64,000 nt of DNA, taken from positions 1-64,000 of the forward strand of contig JAEXZY010000001.1 in NCBI GenBank assembly GCA_023404955.1, in the 5' to 3' direction. Position 1 is the stretch's first letter. Every line of letters starts with the position of its first letter. The stretch is from Actinomycetes bacterium (GTDB lineage: Bacteria; Actinomycetota; Actinomycetes; Mycobacteriales; Mycobacteriaceae). Shown here piece after piece: positions 1-8,657 of this stretch. The position numbers and the translations under genes are program-made. Below the pieces are notes generated by a model, which saw only the letters and a program-made list of their open reading frames with translations, was not told the DNA's origin and did no database searches.

Positions 1-122
1 ACCCACGTGTTACTCACCCGTTCGCCACTCGAGTACCCCGAAGGGCCTTTCCGTTCGACTTGCATGTGTTAAGCACGCCGCCAGCGTTCGTCCTGAGCCA
101 GGATCAAACTCTCCAAACAAAA
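1..122 (-). rRNA. rrs: 16S ribosomal RNA, 5' end only (runs off the window)
   Basis: On the minus strand this reads as the canonical 5' end of 16S rRNA: the universal GAGAGTTTGATCCTGGCTC primer region, then GACGAACGCTGGCGGCGTGC and the start of variable region V1. Only the first ~122 nt are present; the gene continues past base 1. The 5' boundary is set by comparison with the TTTTGTTTGGAGAG start typical of mycobacterial 16S. The gene lies downstream of murA in the same direction, the usual location of the mycobacterial rrn operon. Confidence 0.97.
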
Positions 123-275
123 ACCCCTCGACCAAACGAGGCAGAATTCGAATCAGAAAAATCCGATCACAAACAAAAGACACCAAAAACTGGCATCAAA
201 AAAACAAACCATCCCACGTGGCAGGAAGACGGGGAGTCCCCCACCAAGATGGCAAAAAACAACAAACAAAAACCA

Positions 276-303
276 CCAAACACACTATTGAGTTCTCAAA
301 CAA
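276..303 (-). promoter_or_regulatory. rRNA leader antitermination (Box-type) element
   Basis: The minus strand carries TTGTTTGAGAACTCAATAGT followed by GTGTTTGG, the conserved leader block found between promoter and 16S gene in actinobacterial rrn operons and associated with Nus-factor antitermination. Assigned by similarity to that known block and by position. Confidence 0.6.
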
Positions 304-348
304 CAGACCAGATTGTAGTGAAGCCATCCGTTTCGGGGCAACCCTGCC

Positions 349-377
349 AGCTTAAACTATCTTGTCTGGCGAGTCAA
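349..377 (-). promoter_or_regulatory. rrn promoter, proximal
   Basis: On the minus strand a -35 box TTGACT (377-372) is followed after 17 nt by a -10 box TAAGCT (354-349). It repeats the layout of the distal promoter about 65 nt downstream, giving tandem promoters as is common for rrn operons of fast growers. Confidence 0.65.
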
Positions 378-412
378 GCTTCTCTGTCTCGCGTCTCCGC
401 GGCGACTTCAAA

Positions 413-442
413 AGATTAGAACTTTGTGCCTTTGGAAGTCAA
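413..442 (-). promoter_or_regulatory. rrn promoter, distal
   Basis: On the minus strand a -35 box TTGACT (442-437) is followed after 18 nt by a -10 box TAATCT (418-413). Both match SigA-type consensus well, and the position 290-320 nt upstream of the 16S gene fits the distal promoter of a mycobacterial rrn operon. Confidence 0.7.
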
Positions 443-483
443 ATCCGCTGGTCAGAGCCATAATGTCGCGCTCGACCGGTCTC

Positions 484-1740
484 TTACGAGTGTACCCGCT
501 CGATCCCGGCGCCCAAGCTGACCAGGTTTTCGACGAACATCGGATAACCGCGATCGATGTGATAAACGTCGTGCACCTCGGTCTCGCCGTCGGCCACCAG
601 GCCGGCGAGCACCAAACCGGCCCCGGCCCGGATATCCGATGCCCATACCGGGGCGCTGGACAACTGCGGGATCCCGCGCACCACCGCATGGTGGCCGTCG
701 GTCCGCGCATCGGCTCCGAGCCGGATCATCTCCTCCACGAAACGGAACCGCGCCTCGAACACGTTCTCGGTGATCATCGAGGTGCCATCGGCGATACAGG
801 CCAGCCCGATCGCCATCGGCTGCAGATCGGTCGGGAATCCGGGGAACGGCAAGGTCGCCACGTTCACCGCCTTGGGCCGTTCGTACTGCACGACCCGGAA
901 GCCGTTGTCGTTCTGGGTGACCGTCGCGCCCGCATCGTGCAGCTTGTGCAACACGAGCTGCAGATGCGCGGGATCTACCCCGGTCACCGAGATGTCCCCC
1001 CGGGTCATCGCGGCGGCGATCCCCCAGGTGGCCGCGACGATGCGATCTCCGATCACCCGATGCTCCGTCGGATACAGCCGGTCCACCCCGGTGATCGTCA
1101 AGGTCGACGACCCCGCACCGGAGACCTGTGCACCCATCTGGTTGAGCATCATGCAGATATCGGCGATGTCCGGCTCGCGCGCCGCGTTGTGGATGGTGGT
1201 CACACCCTCGGCGAGCACCGCCGCCATGAGGATGTTCTCGGTCGCCCCCACAGACGGGAACTCGAGCTGGATCTCGGCGCCGCGCAGATGGTCGGCTTCG
1301 GCAACGACGCAGCCGTGCTCGATATTGCACCGCGCACCGAGTTGGCGCAGGCCGGCCTGGTGCATATCCAGGGGCCGCGATCCGATGGCGTCACCACCTG
1401 GCAGCGCAACCTTGGCCCGTCGGCCACGCCCCACCAGCGGACCCAGTACACAGACCGACGCACGGAACTGTCGCACCGCAGCGAAATCCGCGTCGTATTT
1501 GACCTCGTCTGGCGAGGTGATCCGCACGGTCGAACCGTCCAGTTCGACGGTGGCACCCAGTCCCCTGAGCACCTCCGCCATCAACGGCACATCCAGGATG
1601 TCCGGACAGTTGGTGATCGTGCTGGTGCCCTCGGCCAACAGCGCGGCCGCCATCAGTTTCAGGACACTGTTCTTTGCTCCCCCGACGGCGACCTCGCCAG
1701 ATAACCGGCTTCCGCCCGTCACCACGAAACGATCGCTCAC
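484..1740 (-). CDS. murA: UDP-N-acetylglucosamine 1-carboxyvinyltransferase MurA
   Basis: MurA transfers enolpyruvate from phosphoenolpyruvate to UDP-GlcNAc, the first committed cytoplasmic step of peptidoglycan synthesis. The 418-residue product has the full family length, with the N-terminal GGAKNSVLKLM substrate-binding segment (residues 20-30) and the EPSP-synthase-like repeats. The active-site loop reads LPGGDAIGSRP: Asp117 stands where most bacteria have the Cys alkylated by fosfomycin, the substitution known from M. tuberculosis that makes the enzyme insensitive to the drug. The start is GTG at 1740, chosen because TACACT lies exactly 6 nt upstream, giving a leaderless transcript. The gene is followed by the rrn promoters and 16S, the conserved mycobacterial order. 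Confidence 0.97.
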   Translation of the reverse strand: MSDRFVVTGGSRLSGEVAVGGAKNSVLKLMAAALLAEGTSTITNCPDILDVPLMAEVLRGLGATVELDGSTVRITSPDEVKYDADFAAVRQFRASVCVLGPLVGRGRRAKVALPGGDAIGSRPLDMHQAGLRQLGARCNIEHGCVVAEADHLRGAEIQLEFPSVGATENILMAAVLAEGVTTIHNAAREPDIADICMMLNQMGAQVSGAGSSTLTITGVDRLYPTEHRVIGDRIVAATWGIAAAMTRGDISVTGVDPAHLQLVLHKLHDAGATVTQNDNGFRVVQYERPKAVNVATLPFPGFPTDLQPMAIGLACIADGTSMITENVFEARFRFVEEMIRLGADARTDGHHAVVRGIPQLSSAPVWASDIRAGAGLVLAGLVADGETEVHDVYHIDRGYPMFVENLVSLGAGIERVHS

Positions 1741-1746
1741 GCGGTC

Positions 1747-1752
1747 AGTGTA
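1747..1752 (-). promoter_or_regulatory. -10 box of leaderless murA promoter
   Basis: TACACT (1752-1747, minus strand) ends 6 nt before the GTG start of murA, so the predicted +1 is the first base of the start codon. No ribosome binding site is visible, consistent with leaderless translation. Confidence 0.6.
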
Positions 1753-1799
1753 AGCAGACGGTGACCCAGTTTCAGAACACTGCAGCCGAGACCGGCCGG

Positions 1800-1805
1800 T
1801 ACCGT
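1800..1805 (+). promoter_or_regulatory. -10 box of leaderless pduO promoter
   Basis: TACCGT (1800-1805) is followed by 6 nt and then the ATG at 1812, the standard spacing for a transcript starting at the A of ATG. It diverges from the murA promoter within a 71-nt intergenic region. Confidence 0.55.
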
Positions 1806-1811
1806 TTAGCC

Positions 1812-2387
1812 ATGGCTGTGCACCTGACCCGCATCTACACCCGGACCGGAGACGACGGCACCACCGGCTTGAGTGATTTCAGCCGGGTCTCGAAGAACGA
1901 CGCCCGGCTGGAGGCCTACGCCGATTGTGACGAGGCCAACGCGGCGATCGGTGTCGCGCTGTCGCTGGGCCGCCCCGACGACCACCTCCGGGACGTCCTG
2001 CTGCAGATCCAGAACGATCTGTTCGACGCCGGCGCGGATCTTTCGACTCCGGTCGTCGAGAATCCGGAGTATCCGCCGTTGCGAGTGCGGCAGGACTACA
2101 TCGACCGGCTCGAGGGGTGGTGCGATGAGTTCAACGAGGGGCTGCCGAACTTGGACTCGTTCATCCTGCCCGGTGGGACTCCGCTGTCCGCGCTGCTGCA
2201 CGTCGCAAGGACGGTGACGCGTCGGGCCGAGCGTGCTGCCTGGCGTGCGGTCGACGAGCATGGCGATTCGGTCAACGTGTTGCCGGCGAAGTATCTCAAC
2301 CGGCTCTCCGATCTGCTGTTCATCCTGTCGCGGGTGGCCAATCCGGCCGGCGACGTCAAGTGGCAGCCGGGCGGTCAGCGCGCCTAG
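1812..2387 (+). CDS. pduO: ATP:cob(I)alamin adenosyltransferase (PduO family)
   Basis: The product (191 residues) transfers the adenosyl group of ATP to cob(I)alamin to make coenzyme B12, the cofactor of methylmalonyl-CoA mutase and related enzymes. The N-terminal TRIYTRTGDDGTTGL segment (residues 6-20) is the family's ATP-binding signature, and the RTVTRRAER motif near residue 135 is the conserved basic helix. It is the only plus-strand gene in the first 16 kb; its counterpart is also next to murA in M. tuberculosis. The start at 1812 is supported by the leaderless -10 box. Its stop overlaps the convergent DUF2550 gene by 4 nt. Confidence 0.93.
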   Translation: MAVHLTRIYTRTGDDGTTGLSDFSRVSKNDARLEAYADCDEANAAIGVALSLGRPDDHLRDVLLQIQNDLFDAGADLSTPVVENPEYPPLRVRQDYIDRLEGWCDEFNEGLPNLDSFILPGGTPLSALLHVARTVTRRAERAAWRAVDEHGDSVNVLPAKYLNRLSDLLFILSRVANPAGDVKWQPGGQRA

Positions 2388-2815
2388 TTGCGGCGCCGGG
2401 CCCGTGGCGACGGTCGTGACTCCAGCCACGAGGTGAATGCGGTCAACGCGCCGCGATCCAGCGCGATCTCGAACCCTCGATCACTGTCGCGCAACTCCAG
2501 CACCGCGATCTCGTCGCTCATGATGTCGAACTCGTCACCACGTGGGGATCGGCGCGACACCACTTCCAGGCCCAGCCGGCTCAACCGCCGGTCCGGCCAC
2601 CAGCGCGCACTCGAGAGTCGATAGAACTCCGCCTCGGACTCCCGGTAGCGCAGCACCCCGTGGCGCCAACCATGGCCGCCGTAGGCGGGAAAATCGCGAA
2701 GGATGGCGGCGGTGCCGCCGACCTGCCGCAGCTTCCACAGCCGATAGCCGAGCGCGGCGACAGCAAGCAGCAAAACGCCGACGAGCGCGACCATGAACAC
2801 CATGGACGCGCTCAT
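2384..2815 (-). CDS. DUF2550 single-span membrane protein
   Basis: A 143-residue protein with one N-terminal transmembrane helix (residues 5-25) followed by a basic cytoplasmic domain containing WWPDRRLSRLGLEV. It corresponds to the conserved mycobacterial gene downstream of atpC (Rv1312 in M. tuberculosis, DUF2550). Its function is unknown. It lies 12 nt after atpC and is probably transcribed with the ATP synthase operon, but nothing in the sequence links it to the enzyme itself. Confidence 0.85.
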   Translation of the reverse strand: MSASMVFMVALVGVLLLAVAALGYRLWKLRQVGGTAAILRDFPAYGGHGWRHGVLRYRESEAEFYRLSSARWWPDRRLSRLGLEVVSRRSPRGDEFDIMSDEIAVLELRDSDRGFEIALDRGALTAFTSWLESRPSPRARRRN

Positions 2816-2827
2816 CGGCGTTGCCTA

Positions 2828-3193
2828 CTAGTCGATCTGGCCGACAGCGCGTAGCCGGGCACGGCCCCACGCCGCGGTGGCTTCGTCGTCGGACTCGGAA
2901 TCCCGCTTGGCGGCGTCGGCATCGATCTCCGACTCGAACTGAGCGTTCTCCACCAGCAGGCTGACCCCGCCTTCGGTCACCGACAGGAATCCCCCGTCGA
3001 CCGCGATGCGCAGGTCATCCTCGCCCTCGCGCTCGACGCGCCCCATCGCGTCGTCGACCAACTGAGCCACCAGCGGGATGTGCCGCGGCAGGATGCCGAT
3101 CTCACCCGCGGTGGTACGCGTGAAGACGAATGTGGCCTTGCCCGACCACAACTCGCGCTCGACGGCGACGATCTCGACGTCAAGTTCAGCCAT
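2828..3193 (-). CDS. atpC: ATP synthase F1 epsilon subunit
   Basis: Epsilon is part of the F1 rotor stalk; its C-terminal helices couple and inhibit catalysis. The 121-residue length suits a mycobacterial epsilon. The beta-sandwich domain occupies about residues 1-85 (TTAGEIGILPRHIPLVAQL is the typical motif), and the short helical tail is acidic, with DADAAKRDSESDDEA. It is the last ATP synthase gene, 33 nt after atpD. A GGTGGT stretch lies before the ATG. Confidence 0.95.
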   Translation of the reverse strand: MAELDVEIVAVERELWSGKATFVFTRTTAGEIGILPRHIPLVAQLVDDAMGRVEREGEDDLRIAVDGGFLSVTEGGVSLLVENAQFESEIDADAAKRDSESDDEATAAWGRARLRAVGQID

Positions 3194-3226
3194 TGGACAC
3201 CACCTTTCGGATCAGCCGTACCTGCA

Positions 3227-4657
3227 TCACAGCTTGGCGCCGAGGGTTTCTGCCTTCTTCGCCAGGTCGTCGAGACCACCGATGAGGAAGAACGCCTGCT
3301 CGGGCAGGTGATCGAACTCGCCCTTGGCCAGCTTGTCGAAGGCCTCGATGGTCTCCTTGAGCGGAACGGTCGAACCCGGCTGGCCGGTGAACTGCTCGGC
3401 CGCCATCATGTTCTGGCTCAGGAAGCGCTCGATCTTGCGGGCGCGGTACACCAACACCTTGTCCTCTTCGGAAAGCTCATCGATACCGAGGATGGCGATG
3501 ATGTCCTGGAGATCCTTGTAGCGCTGCAGGATCCGGATGACTTCCTGGGCAACCCGGTAGTGCTCGTCGCCGACCACGCTGGGGTGCAGGATCGTCGAGG
3601 ACGATGCCAGCGGATCCACCGCCGGGAAGATGCCCTTGGAGAACACCGCACGCGAGAGCTCGGTGGTGGCGTCGAGGTGGGCGAACGTGGTGGCAGGCGC
3701 CGGGTCGGTGTAGTCGTCGGCGGGCACGTACACGGCCTGCATCGAGGTGATCGAGCGACCACGGGTCGAGGTGATGCGCTCCTGCAGCTCACCCATCTCG
3801 TCGGCCAGCGTCGGCTGGTAACCCACGGCCGAAGGCATCCGACCGAGCAGGGTCGAGACCTCGGAACCCGCCTGGGTGAACCGGAAGATGTTGTCGATGA
3901 ACAGCAGCACGTCCTGGCCCTGCTCATCGCGGAAGAACTCCGCCATGGTCAGTGCCGACAGGGCCACGCGCATACGGGTGCCCGGCGGCTCGTCCATCTG
4001 GCCGAATACAAGGGCGGTGTCCTTGAGCACGTTTGCGTCCGCGAGCTCGACCCACAGGTCGTTACCCTCACGGGTGCGCTCCCCCACGCCGGCGAACACC
4101 GAGGTGCCACCGAAGTTGCGGGCGATGCGGTTGATCATCTCCTGGATCAGAACGGTCTTGCCGACGCCGGCGCCACCGAACAGGGCGATCTTTCCACCAC
4201 GCACATACGGGGTCAGCAGGTCGACGACCTTCAGACCCGTCTCCAGCATCTCGGTGCGGGGCTCCAGGTCGGCGAAGGCCGGCGGCTTGCGGTGGATGGA
4301 CCAGTGCTCGAAGTCCTTGCCATAACCGGGCTCGTCGAGGCAGTCACCGAGGGCGTTGAACACGTGACCCTTGACGCCGTCGCCGACGGGCACCGAGATC
4401 GAGGCACCGGTGTCGGTGACATCCTGGCCGCGGACCAGGCCGTCGGTGGGCTGCATCGAGATGCAGCGCACCAGGTTGTCGCCGAGGTGCTGGGCGACCT
4501 CGAGGGTCAGGGTCTTGGCCAGCGCGCCGAAGGTGATCTCGGCGTGCAGGGCGTTGAGCAGCTGGGGAACGGCGCCACGCGGGAACTCGACGTCGACCAC
4601 GGGGCCCGTGATGCGGACAACGCGACCCGTCGTGGTCTTGGTCTCTACGGCAGTCAT
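3227..4657 (-). CDS. atpD: ATP synthase F1 beta subunit (catalytic)
   Basis: Beta carries the catalytic nucleotide sites of F1-ATPase on the cytoplasmic face of the membrane. The 476-residue protein has the P-loop GGAGVGKT (161-168), the GERTREGND catalytic-glutamate segment and the LLFIDNIFRFTQAGSEVS Walker B region, all intact. Length is normal for the family. It follows atpG after 31 nt and precedes atpC. Confidence 0.98.
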   Translation of the reverse strand: MTAVETKTTTGRVVRITGPVVDVEFPRGAVPQLLNALHAEITFGALAKTLTLEVAQHLGDNLVRCISMQPTDGLVRGQDVTDTGASISVPVGDGVKGHVFNALGDCLDEPGYGKDFEHWSIHRKPPAFADLEPRTEMLETGLKVVDLLTPYVRGGKIALFGGAGVGKTVLIQEMINRIARNFGGTSVFAGVGERTREGNDLWVELADANVLKDTALVFGQMDEPPGTRMRVALSALTMAEFFRDEQGQDVLLFIDNIFRFTQAGSEVSTLLGRMPSAVGYQPTLADEMGELQERITSTRGRSITSMQAVYVPADDYTDPAPATTFAHLDATTELSRAVFSKGIFPAVDPLASSSTILHPSVVGDEHYRVAQEVIRILQRYKDLQDIIAILGIDELSEEDKVLVYRARKIERFLSQNMMAAEQFTGQPGSTVPLKETIEAFDKLAKGEFDHLPEQAFFLIGGLDDLAKKAETLGAKL

Positions 4658-4688
4658 ATCTCTTCTTCGCTTTCGCTCTTACGTCGGC

Positions 4689-5618
4689 CTATTTGGCGTC
4701 GGCCAGCGCGTTGGCGCCACCGACGATCTCGCTGATTTCCTGGGTGATCTGCGCCTGACGCTCGCGGTTGGCCGCCAGCGTGAGTGCCTTGATCAGATCG
4801 TCGGCGTTGTCGGTGGCCGACTTCATGGCGCGCCGGCGCGAGGCCGACTCCGAGGCAGCCGCCTCCAGCAATGCGGCGTACACGCGGGTCGCGATGTAGC
4901 GCGGCAGCAGGGCGTCGAACAGCGTCTCGGCGTTCGGTTCGAACGAGAACAACGTGCGCGGGCCGTCCTCGGGCTCCTCATCACCCACGTACTCGACGAC
5001 CATCGGTGCGACCCGCAGTGCCACCGCGGTCTGCGACAGCATCGAGCGGAATTCGGTCGACACGATGTGGATCTCGTCGACGCCGACAATGCCGTCGGCA
5101 CCGCCGTCGTCACCGTCATCGTCGGCACCGGACATGAACGCCGCCACCAAGGTGTCGGCGATCTCCTTGGCGTGCTCATAGGTCGGACGCTCGGAGAAGC
5201 CGGTCCACGACTCGGAAACCGAACGCTGGCGGAAGTTGTAGTAACCCAATGCCTTTCGTCCCACGACGTAGAGCACCGGATCCTTACCCTCGTCGCGCAG
5301 CAACGAGAACAGCTCCTCGGCACGGCGCAGCACGTTGGCGTTGTACCCACCGCAGAGCCCGCGGTCCGAAGAGACCACCAGAACGGCGGCCCGCTTCGGA
5401 TTGTCCCGCGGGACCAGCAAGGGGTGATCCAGCGCGCTGGCACTGGCCAGCTCGGTGAGCATGTTGGTGATCTCGGTGCTGTACGGCCGGGCCGCATCGA
5501 CCCGCGCCTGCGCCTTGGCGATCCGCGACGTGGCGATCAGCTCCTGGGCCTTGGTGATCTTCTTGATCGACCCGGCGGAGCGGATACGTCCGCGTAGCTC
5601 GCGCAGTGTGGCTGCCAT
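4689..5618 (-). CDS. atpG: ATP synthase F1 gamma subunit
   Basis: Gamma is the central rotor shaft of F1. The 309-residue protein starts MAATLRELRGRIRSAGSIKK, the usual N-terminal coiled-coil helix, and ends with the paired C-terminal helix. Residues ~164-180 form an Asp/Gly-rich insertion (GADDDGDDGGADG) absent from most bacterial gammas; it matches the mycobacterium-specific gamma loop and here is unusually acidic. It sits 7 nt downstream of atpA. Confidence 0.97.
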   Translation of the reverse strand: MAATLRELRGRIRSAGSIKKITKAQELIATSRIAKAQARVDAARPYSTEITNMLTELASASALDHPLLVPRDNPKRAAVLVVSSDRGLCGGYNANVLRRAEELFSLLRDEGKDPVLYVVGRKALGYYNFRQRSVSESWTGFSERPTYEHAKEIADTLVAAFMSGADDDGDDGGADGIVGVDEIHIVSTEFRSMLSQTAVALRVAPMVVEYVGDEEPEDGPRTLFSFEPNAETLFDALLPRYIATRVYAALLEAAASESASRRRAMKSATDNADDLIKALTLAANRERQAQITQEISEIVGGANALADAK

Positions 5619-5625
5619 TGGTTAC

Positions 5626-7275
5626 CTAGGCCTTCTTGGGAGCAGGCTTACGGACCTTGACCGATTCCTTCTCCAGATCCTCGGGATCCAGAGCCTCGGA
5701 GTCGGCCTCGTTGACGACGACGGAGCTACCGTCGCTCGCCGAGAAGCCCTTCTTGAAGTCGTTGATGACGTTGACCAGCTTCTCCTCTGCCTCCTCCGAG
5801 AGCTTCTTGCTCTCCCGGATGCCGTCGAGGATGTCGGAGTGGCTGGCCTTCACATGCTCCAGCAGCTCGTCGACGAAGCGCGAAACATCTTCGGCGGGAA
5901 CCGAATCCAGGTGTCCCTGAGTGCCGAGGAAGATGGCAACGACCTGGTCTTCGACGGCGAGCGGGCTGTACTGGGGCTGCTTGAGCAGCTCGACCAGCCG
6001 CACGCCGCGGTCCAGCTGCGCCTTGGAGGCCGCATCCAGATCGGAGGCGAAGGCCGCGAAGGCCTCCAGCTCGCGGTACTGCGACAGGTCCAGACGCAGC
6101 GAACCGGCCACCTCTTTCATCGCCTTGATCTGCGCGGCGCCACCGACGCGGGACACCGACACACCCACGTTGACGGCGGGGCGGACACCCTGGTTGAACA
6201 GGTCGGACTCCAGGAAGCACTGACCGTCGGTGATGGAGATGACGTTGGTCGGGATGAACGCCGAGATGTCGTTGGCCTTGGTCTCGATGATCGGCAGACC
6301 CGTCATCGAACCACCACCGAGCTCGTCGGACAGCTTCGCGCAACGCTCCAGCAGCCGGGAGTGCAGGTAGAAGACGTCACCGGGGAACGCCTCGCGGCCC
6401 GGCGGGCGACGCAGCAGCAGCGAGATGGCGCGGTAGGCGTCGGCCTGCTTGGTCAGGTCGTCGAAGACGATCAGGACGTGCTTGCCGTCGTACATCCAGT
6501 GCTGGCCGATGGCCGAACCGGTGTAGGGGGCCAGCCACTTGAAGCCGGCGGGATCGGAGGCCGGAGCCGCGACGATGGTGGTGTACTCCATGGCGCCACC
6601 CTCTTCGAGAGCGCGCTTCACGGAAGCGATCGTGGTGCCCTTCTGGCCGATCGCGACGTACACGCAGCGCACCTGCTGCTGCGGGTCACCGGTCTCCCAT
6701 GCCTGACGCTGGTTCAGGATGGTGTCGACGCAGACCGCGGTCTTGCCGGTCTTGCGGTCGCCGATGATCAGCTGACGCTGGCCGCGGCCGATCGGGGTCA
6801 TCGCGTCGATGGCCTTGATACCGGTCTGCAGCGGCTCGCCGACGCCCTGGCGCTGCACGACCGAGGGGGCCTGCAGTTCCAGTTCGCGGCGGGTGTCCGA
6901 GGCGATATCGCCCTGGCCGTCGATCGGCTGCCCGAGCGGGTTGACCACACGACCCAGGAAGGCGTCGCCGACCGGAACCGAGAGAACCTCGCCGGTGCGC
7001 TTGACCTGCTGGCCCTCTTCGATCTTGTTGAACTCGCCCAGGATCACGGCGCCGACGCTGTGCTCGTCGAGGTTGAGCGCCACGCCCAGCACGCCGCCCT
7101 CGAACTCGAGCAGCTCCTGGGTCATGACCGAGGGCAGGCCCTCGACGTGGGCGATGCCGTCACCGGCATCGACAACGGTGCCGACCTCTTCCCGCTCGGT
7201 GTCGGCGGAAAACGAGGATACGTAGTCCTCGATGGCACCTTCGATATCAGAAGCGGAGATTGTCAACTCTGCCAT
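5626..7275 (-). CDS. atpA: ATP synthase F1 alpha subunit
   Basis: Alpha forms the non-catalytic nucleotide sites of F1. The 549-residue protein has the P-loop GDRKTGKT (172-179). It is about 35 residues longer than a typical alpha: the last part, rich in Glu, Asp and Lys and ending VRKPAPKKA, corresponds to the C-terminal extension reported to suppress ATP hydrolysis in mycobacteria. It lies 46 nt after the b-delta gene and 7 nt before atpG. Confidence 0.98.
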   Translation of the reverse strand: MAELTISASDIEGAIEDYVSSFSADTEREEVGTVVDAGDGIAHVEGLPSVMTQELLEFEGGVLGVALNLDEHSVGAVILGEFNKIEEGQQVKRTGEVLSVPVGDAFLGRVVNPLGQPIDGQGDIASDTRRELELQAPSVVQRQGVGEPLQTGIKAIDAMTPIGRGQRQLIIGDRKTGKTAVCVDTILNQRQAWETGDPQQQVRCVYVAIGQKGTTIASVKRALEEGGAMEYTTIVAAPASDPAGFKWLAPYTGSAIGQHWMYDGKHVLIVFDDLTKQADAYRAISLLLRRPPGREAFPGDVFYLHSRLLERCAKLSDELGGGSMTGLPIIETKANDISAFIPTNVISITDGQCFLESDLFNQGVRPAVNVGVSVSRVGGAAQIKAMKEVAGSLRLDLSQYRELEAFAAFASDLDAASKAQLDRGVRLVELLKQPQYSPLAVEDQVVAIFLGTQGHLDSVPAEDVSRFVDELLEHVKASHSDILDGIRESKKLSEEAEEKLVNVINDFKKGFSASDGSSVVVNEADSEALDPEDLEKESVKVRKPAPKKA

Positions 7276-7321
7276 GGTTTTTCGTCTTCCTACCTTTGAT
7301 CTGGGTGATAAGTCTTCTGGA

Positions 7322-8653
7322 TCAGTCCGGCAGCTGGGTCTGCGCTGCAGCCAAGCGGGACGCGATGGAACCGTCGATCACCTCGTCACCGACGGTGATC
7401 GACAGACCACCGAGCAGTTCCGGATCGACATGCAGTTGCACGGACACCGGGTGCCCGTAGATGCGGGTCAGCACGGCGGTGAGCCGCTCTTGCTGGGCAT
7501 CGGTCAGGTCCGCGGCGGCACTGACATGCGCGACGATCTCACCGCGGCGGGCGACCGCCAGCTCGGCGAGATCGATGACGGCCTCGTCGGCACGCTCGCC
7601 ACGCAGCAGCGTCACCGTCTGGGCCAGCAGTGCAGCCGCAGTGGAGTTGCTCGCGTCACCGACGACCTTGTCCAGCAGCGCGACTCGGCCTTCGGCGGGA
7701 GTCGTGTAATCGCTGAGCAGTGCGCTCAGGCGCGGCTCGGCATCCAGGACGCGGCCGAAGCGGAACAGATGATCCTCGACCTCGTCGACCTCACCGGCGA
7801 CGCCGGCGCGCTGCAGCAAGGCCAGCCGCGCGGTGTGCTCGATACCGTCGATCAGGTTGGCCTCGGTGGACCAGCGCTGCGAGACGGCGGTCCGGACGAG
7901 CGTGAGGGCGGGATCGCCGATCTTGCCGCCCAGCAGCTTGTCGGCGAGCGCGACCTTGGCCGTCGGATTGTCCGTCGGCTCGGCCAGATGCTTGTTCAAC
8001 GTCGACTCGCTGAGCAGCAGCTTGGCAACGGCGGTCAGATCATCGGCCAGCGCCGTCAGGCCGTCGGCATCCAGACCGCCTGCCACCGAATCGAATTCGG
8101 ACACCAGGTTGGCCAGGGCCTCACGGCTGGCGGCCCGCAGGCCCACCGTCGCGCCGGTCTCGATATTGACTTCCGAAGGAGCCATCTGGTCGAGATCGTC
8201 GAGGAAGCGGTCGACCGTGGCTGCCTGCGCGGCCGGGTCGGCGACATGGGCGCGCACCAGTTCGGCGGCCTTGGTCACGGCTTCCTCACCGAGGCCCATC
8301 CGCAGCTGGCGAACGACCTGCTGGCGCAGGAGCTGCACCTGCTGGCCGCCCTGGGCCTTGATCCGCTCGGCATCCTGGCCGGCCTGCTCGGCCAGCTGCG
8401 CCTTGATCCGCTCGGAGTCGTGGCGTGCCTCGTCGGTGACGTGGCTGGACTCCGCGGCGGCGTCGGCGAGCGCCTTGGCGTGCATCGCATCGGCATCAGC
8501 GAGCTTCTTTGCCGCCTCGGCACTTTCGGCAAGGGCGACGCGGATGGCCTCCTGCTGCTTGACCATCAGCCCCTTGATCAGGGGAACCACCCATTTGCTG
8601 AGGATGAACACGATGACGGCGAAGCCGATCAGCTGTCCGATGAATATCGACAT
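7322..8653 (-). CDS. atpH: ATP synthase fused b-delta subunit
   Basis: A 443-residue fusion. Residues 3-25 form one transmembrane helix and ~30-160 a long charged coiled coil like subunit b; residues ~260-443 are the delta subunit (OSCP fold) that caps F1. This b-delta fusion is characteristic of mycobacteria, where it forms the peripheral stalk together with AtpF. It starts 4 nt after the atpF stop, so translation is probably coupled. Confidence 0.96.
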   Translation of the reverse strand: MSIFIGQLIGFAVIVFILSKWVVPLIKGLMVKQQEAIRVALAESAEAAKKLADADAMHAKALADAAAESSHVTDEARHDSERIKAQLAEQAGQDAERIKAQGGQQVQLLRQQVVRQLRMGLGEEAVTKAAELVRAHVADPAAQAATVDRFLDDLDQMAPSEVNIETGATVGLRAASREALANLVSEFDSVAGGLDADGLTALADDLTAVAKLLLSESTLNKHLAEPTDNPTAKVALADKLLGGKIGDPALTLVRTAVSQRWSTEANLIDGIEHTARLALLQRAGVAGEVDEVEDHLFRFGRVLDAEPRLSALLSDYTTPAEGRVALLDKVVGDASNSTAAALLAQTVTLLRGERADEAVIDLAELAVARRGEIVAHVSAAADLTDAQQERLTAVLTRIYGHPVSVQLHVDPELLGGLSITVGDEVIDGSIASRLAAAQTQLPD

Positions 8654-8657
8654 CTAC

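Larger units (their letters stand above)
123..483 (-). other. rrn operon leader between murA and 16S rRNA
   Basis: These 361 bases separate the murA stop from the mature 16S 5' end and hold no supported protein gene. The 123-350 part is markedly richer in A and T than its surroundings, with T-rich runs on the transcribed strand, as in mycobacterial pre-rRNA leaders. Two tandem promoters and an antitermination-like segment are listed separately. The T-rich stretch next to the 16S 5' end probably contains the RNase III processing stem, which I did not fold in full. Confidence 0.8.

Noticed and set aside
60..419. 119-codon frame across the 16S 5' end and leader
   Set aside because: It overlaps rRNA and the rrn promoters; Lys/Asn/Thr content reflects the A-rich strand.
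3080..4735. Open plus-strand frame of 551 codons
   Set aside because: It is antisense to atpD. GC-rich codon use leaves long open frames on the opposite strand; the product has no recognisable domain.
5455..7299. Open plus-strand frame of 614 codons
   Set aside because: Antisense to atpA and the end of atpG, with no family match and no ribosome binding site.
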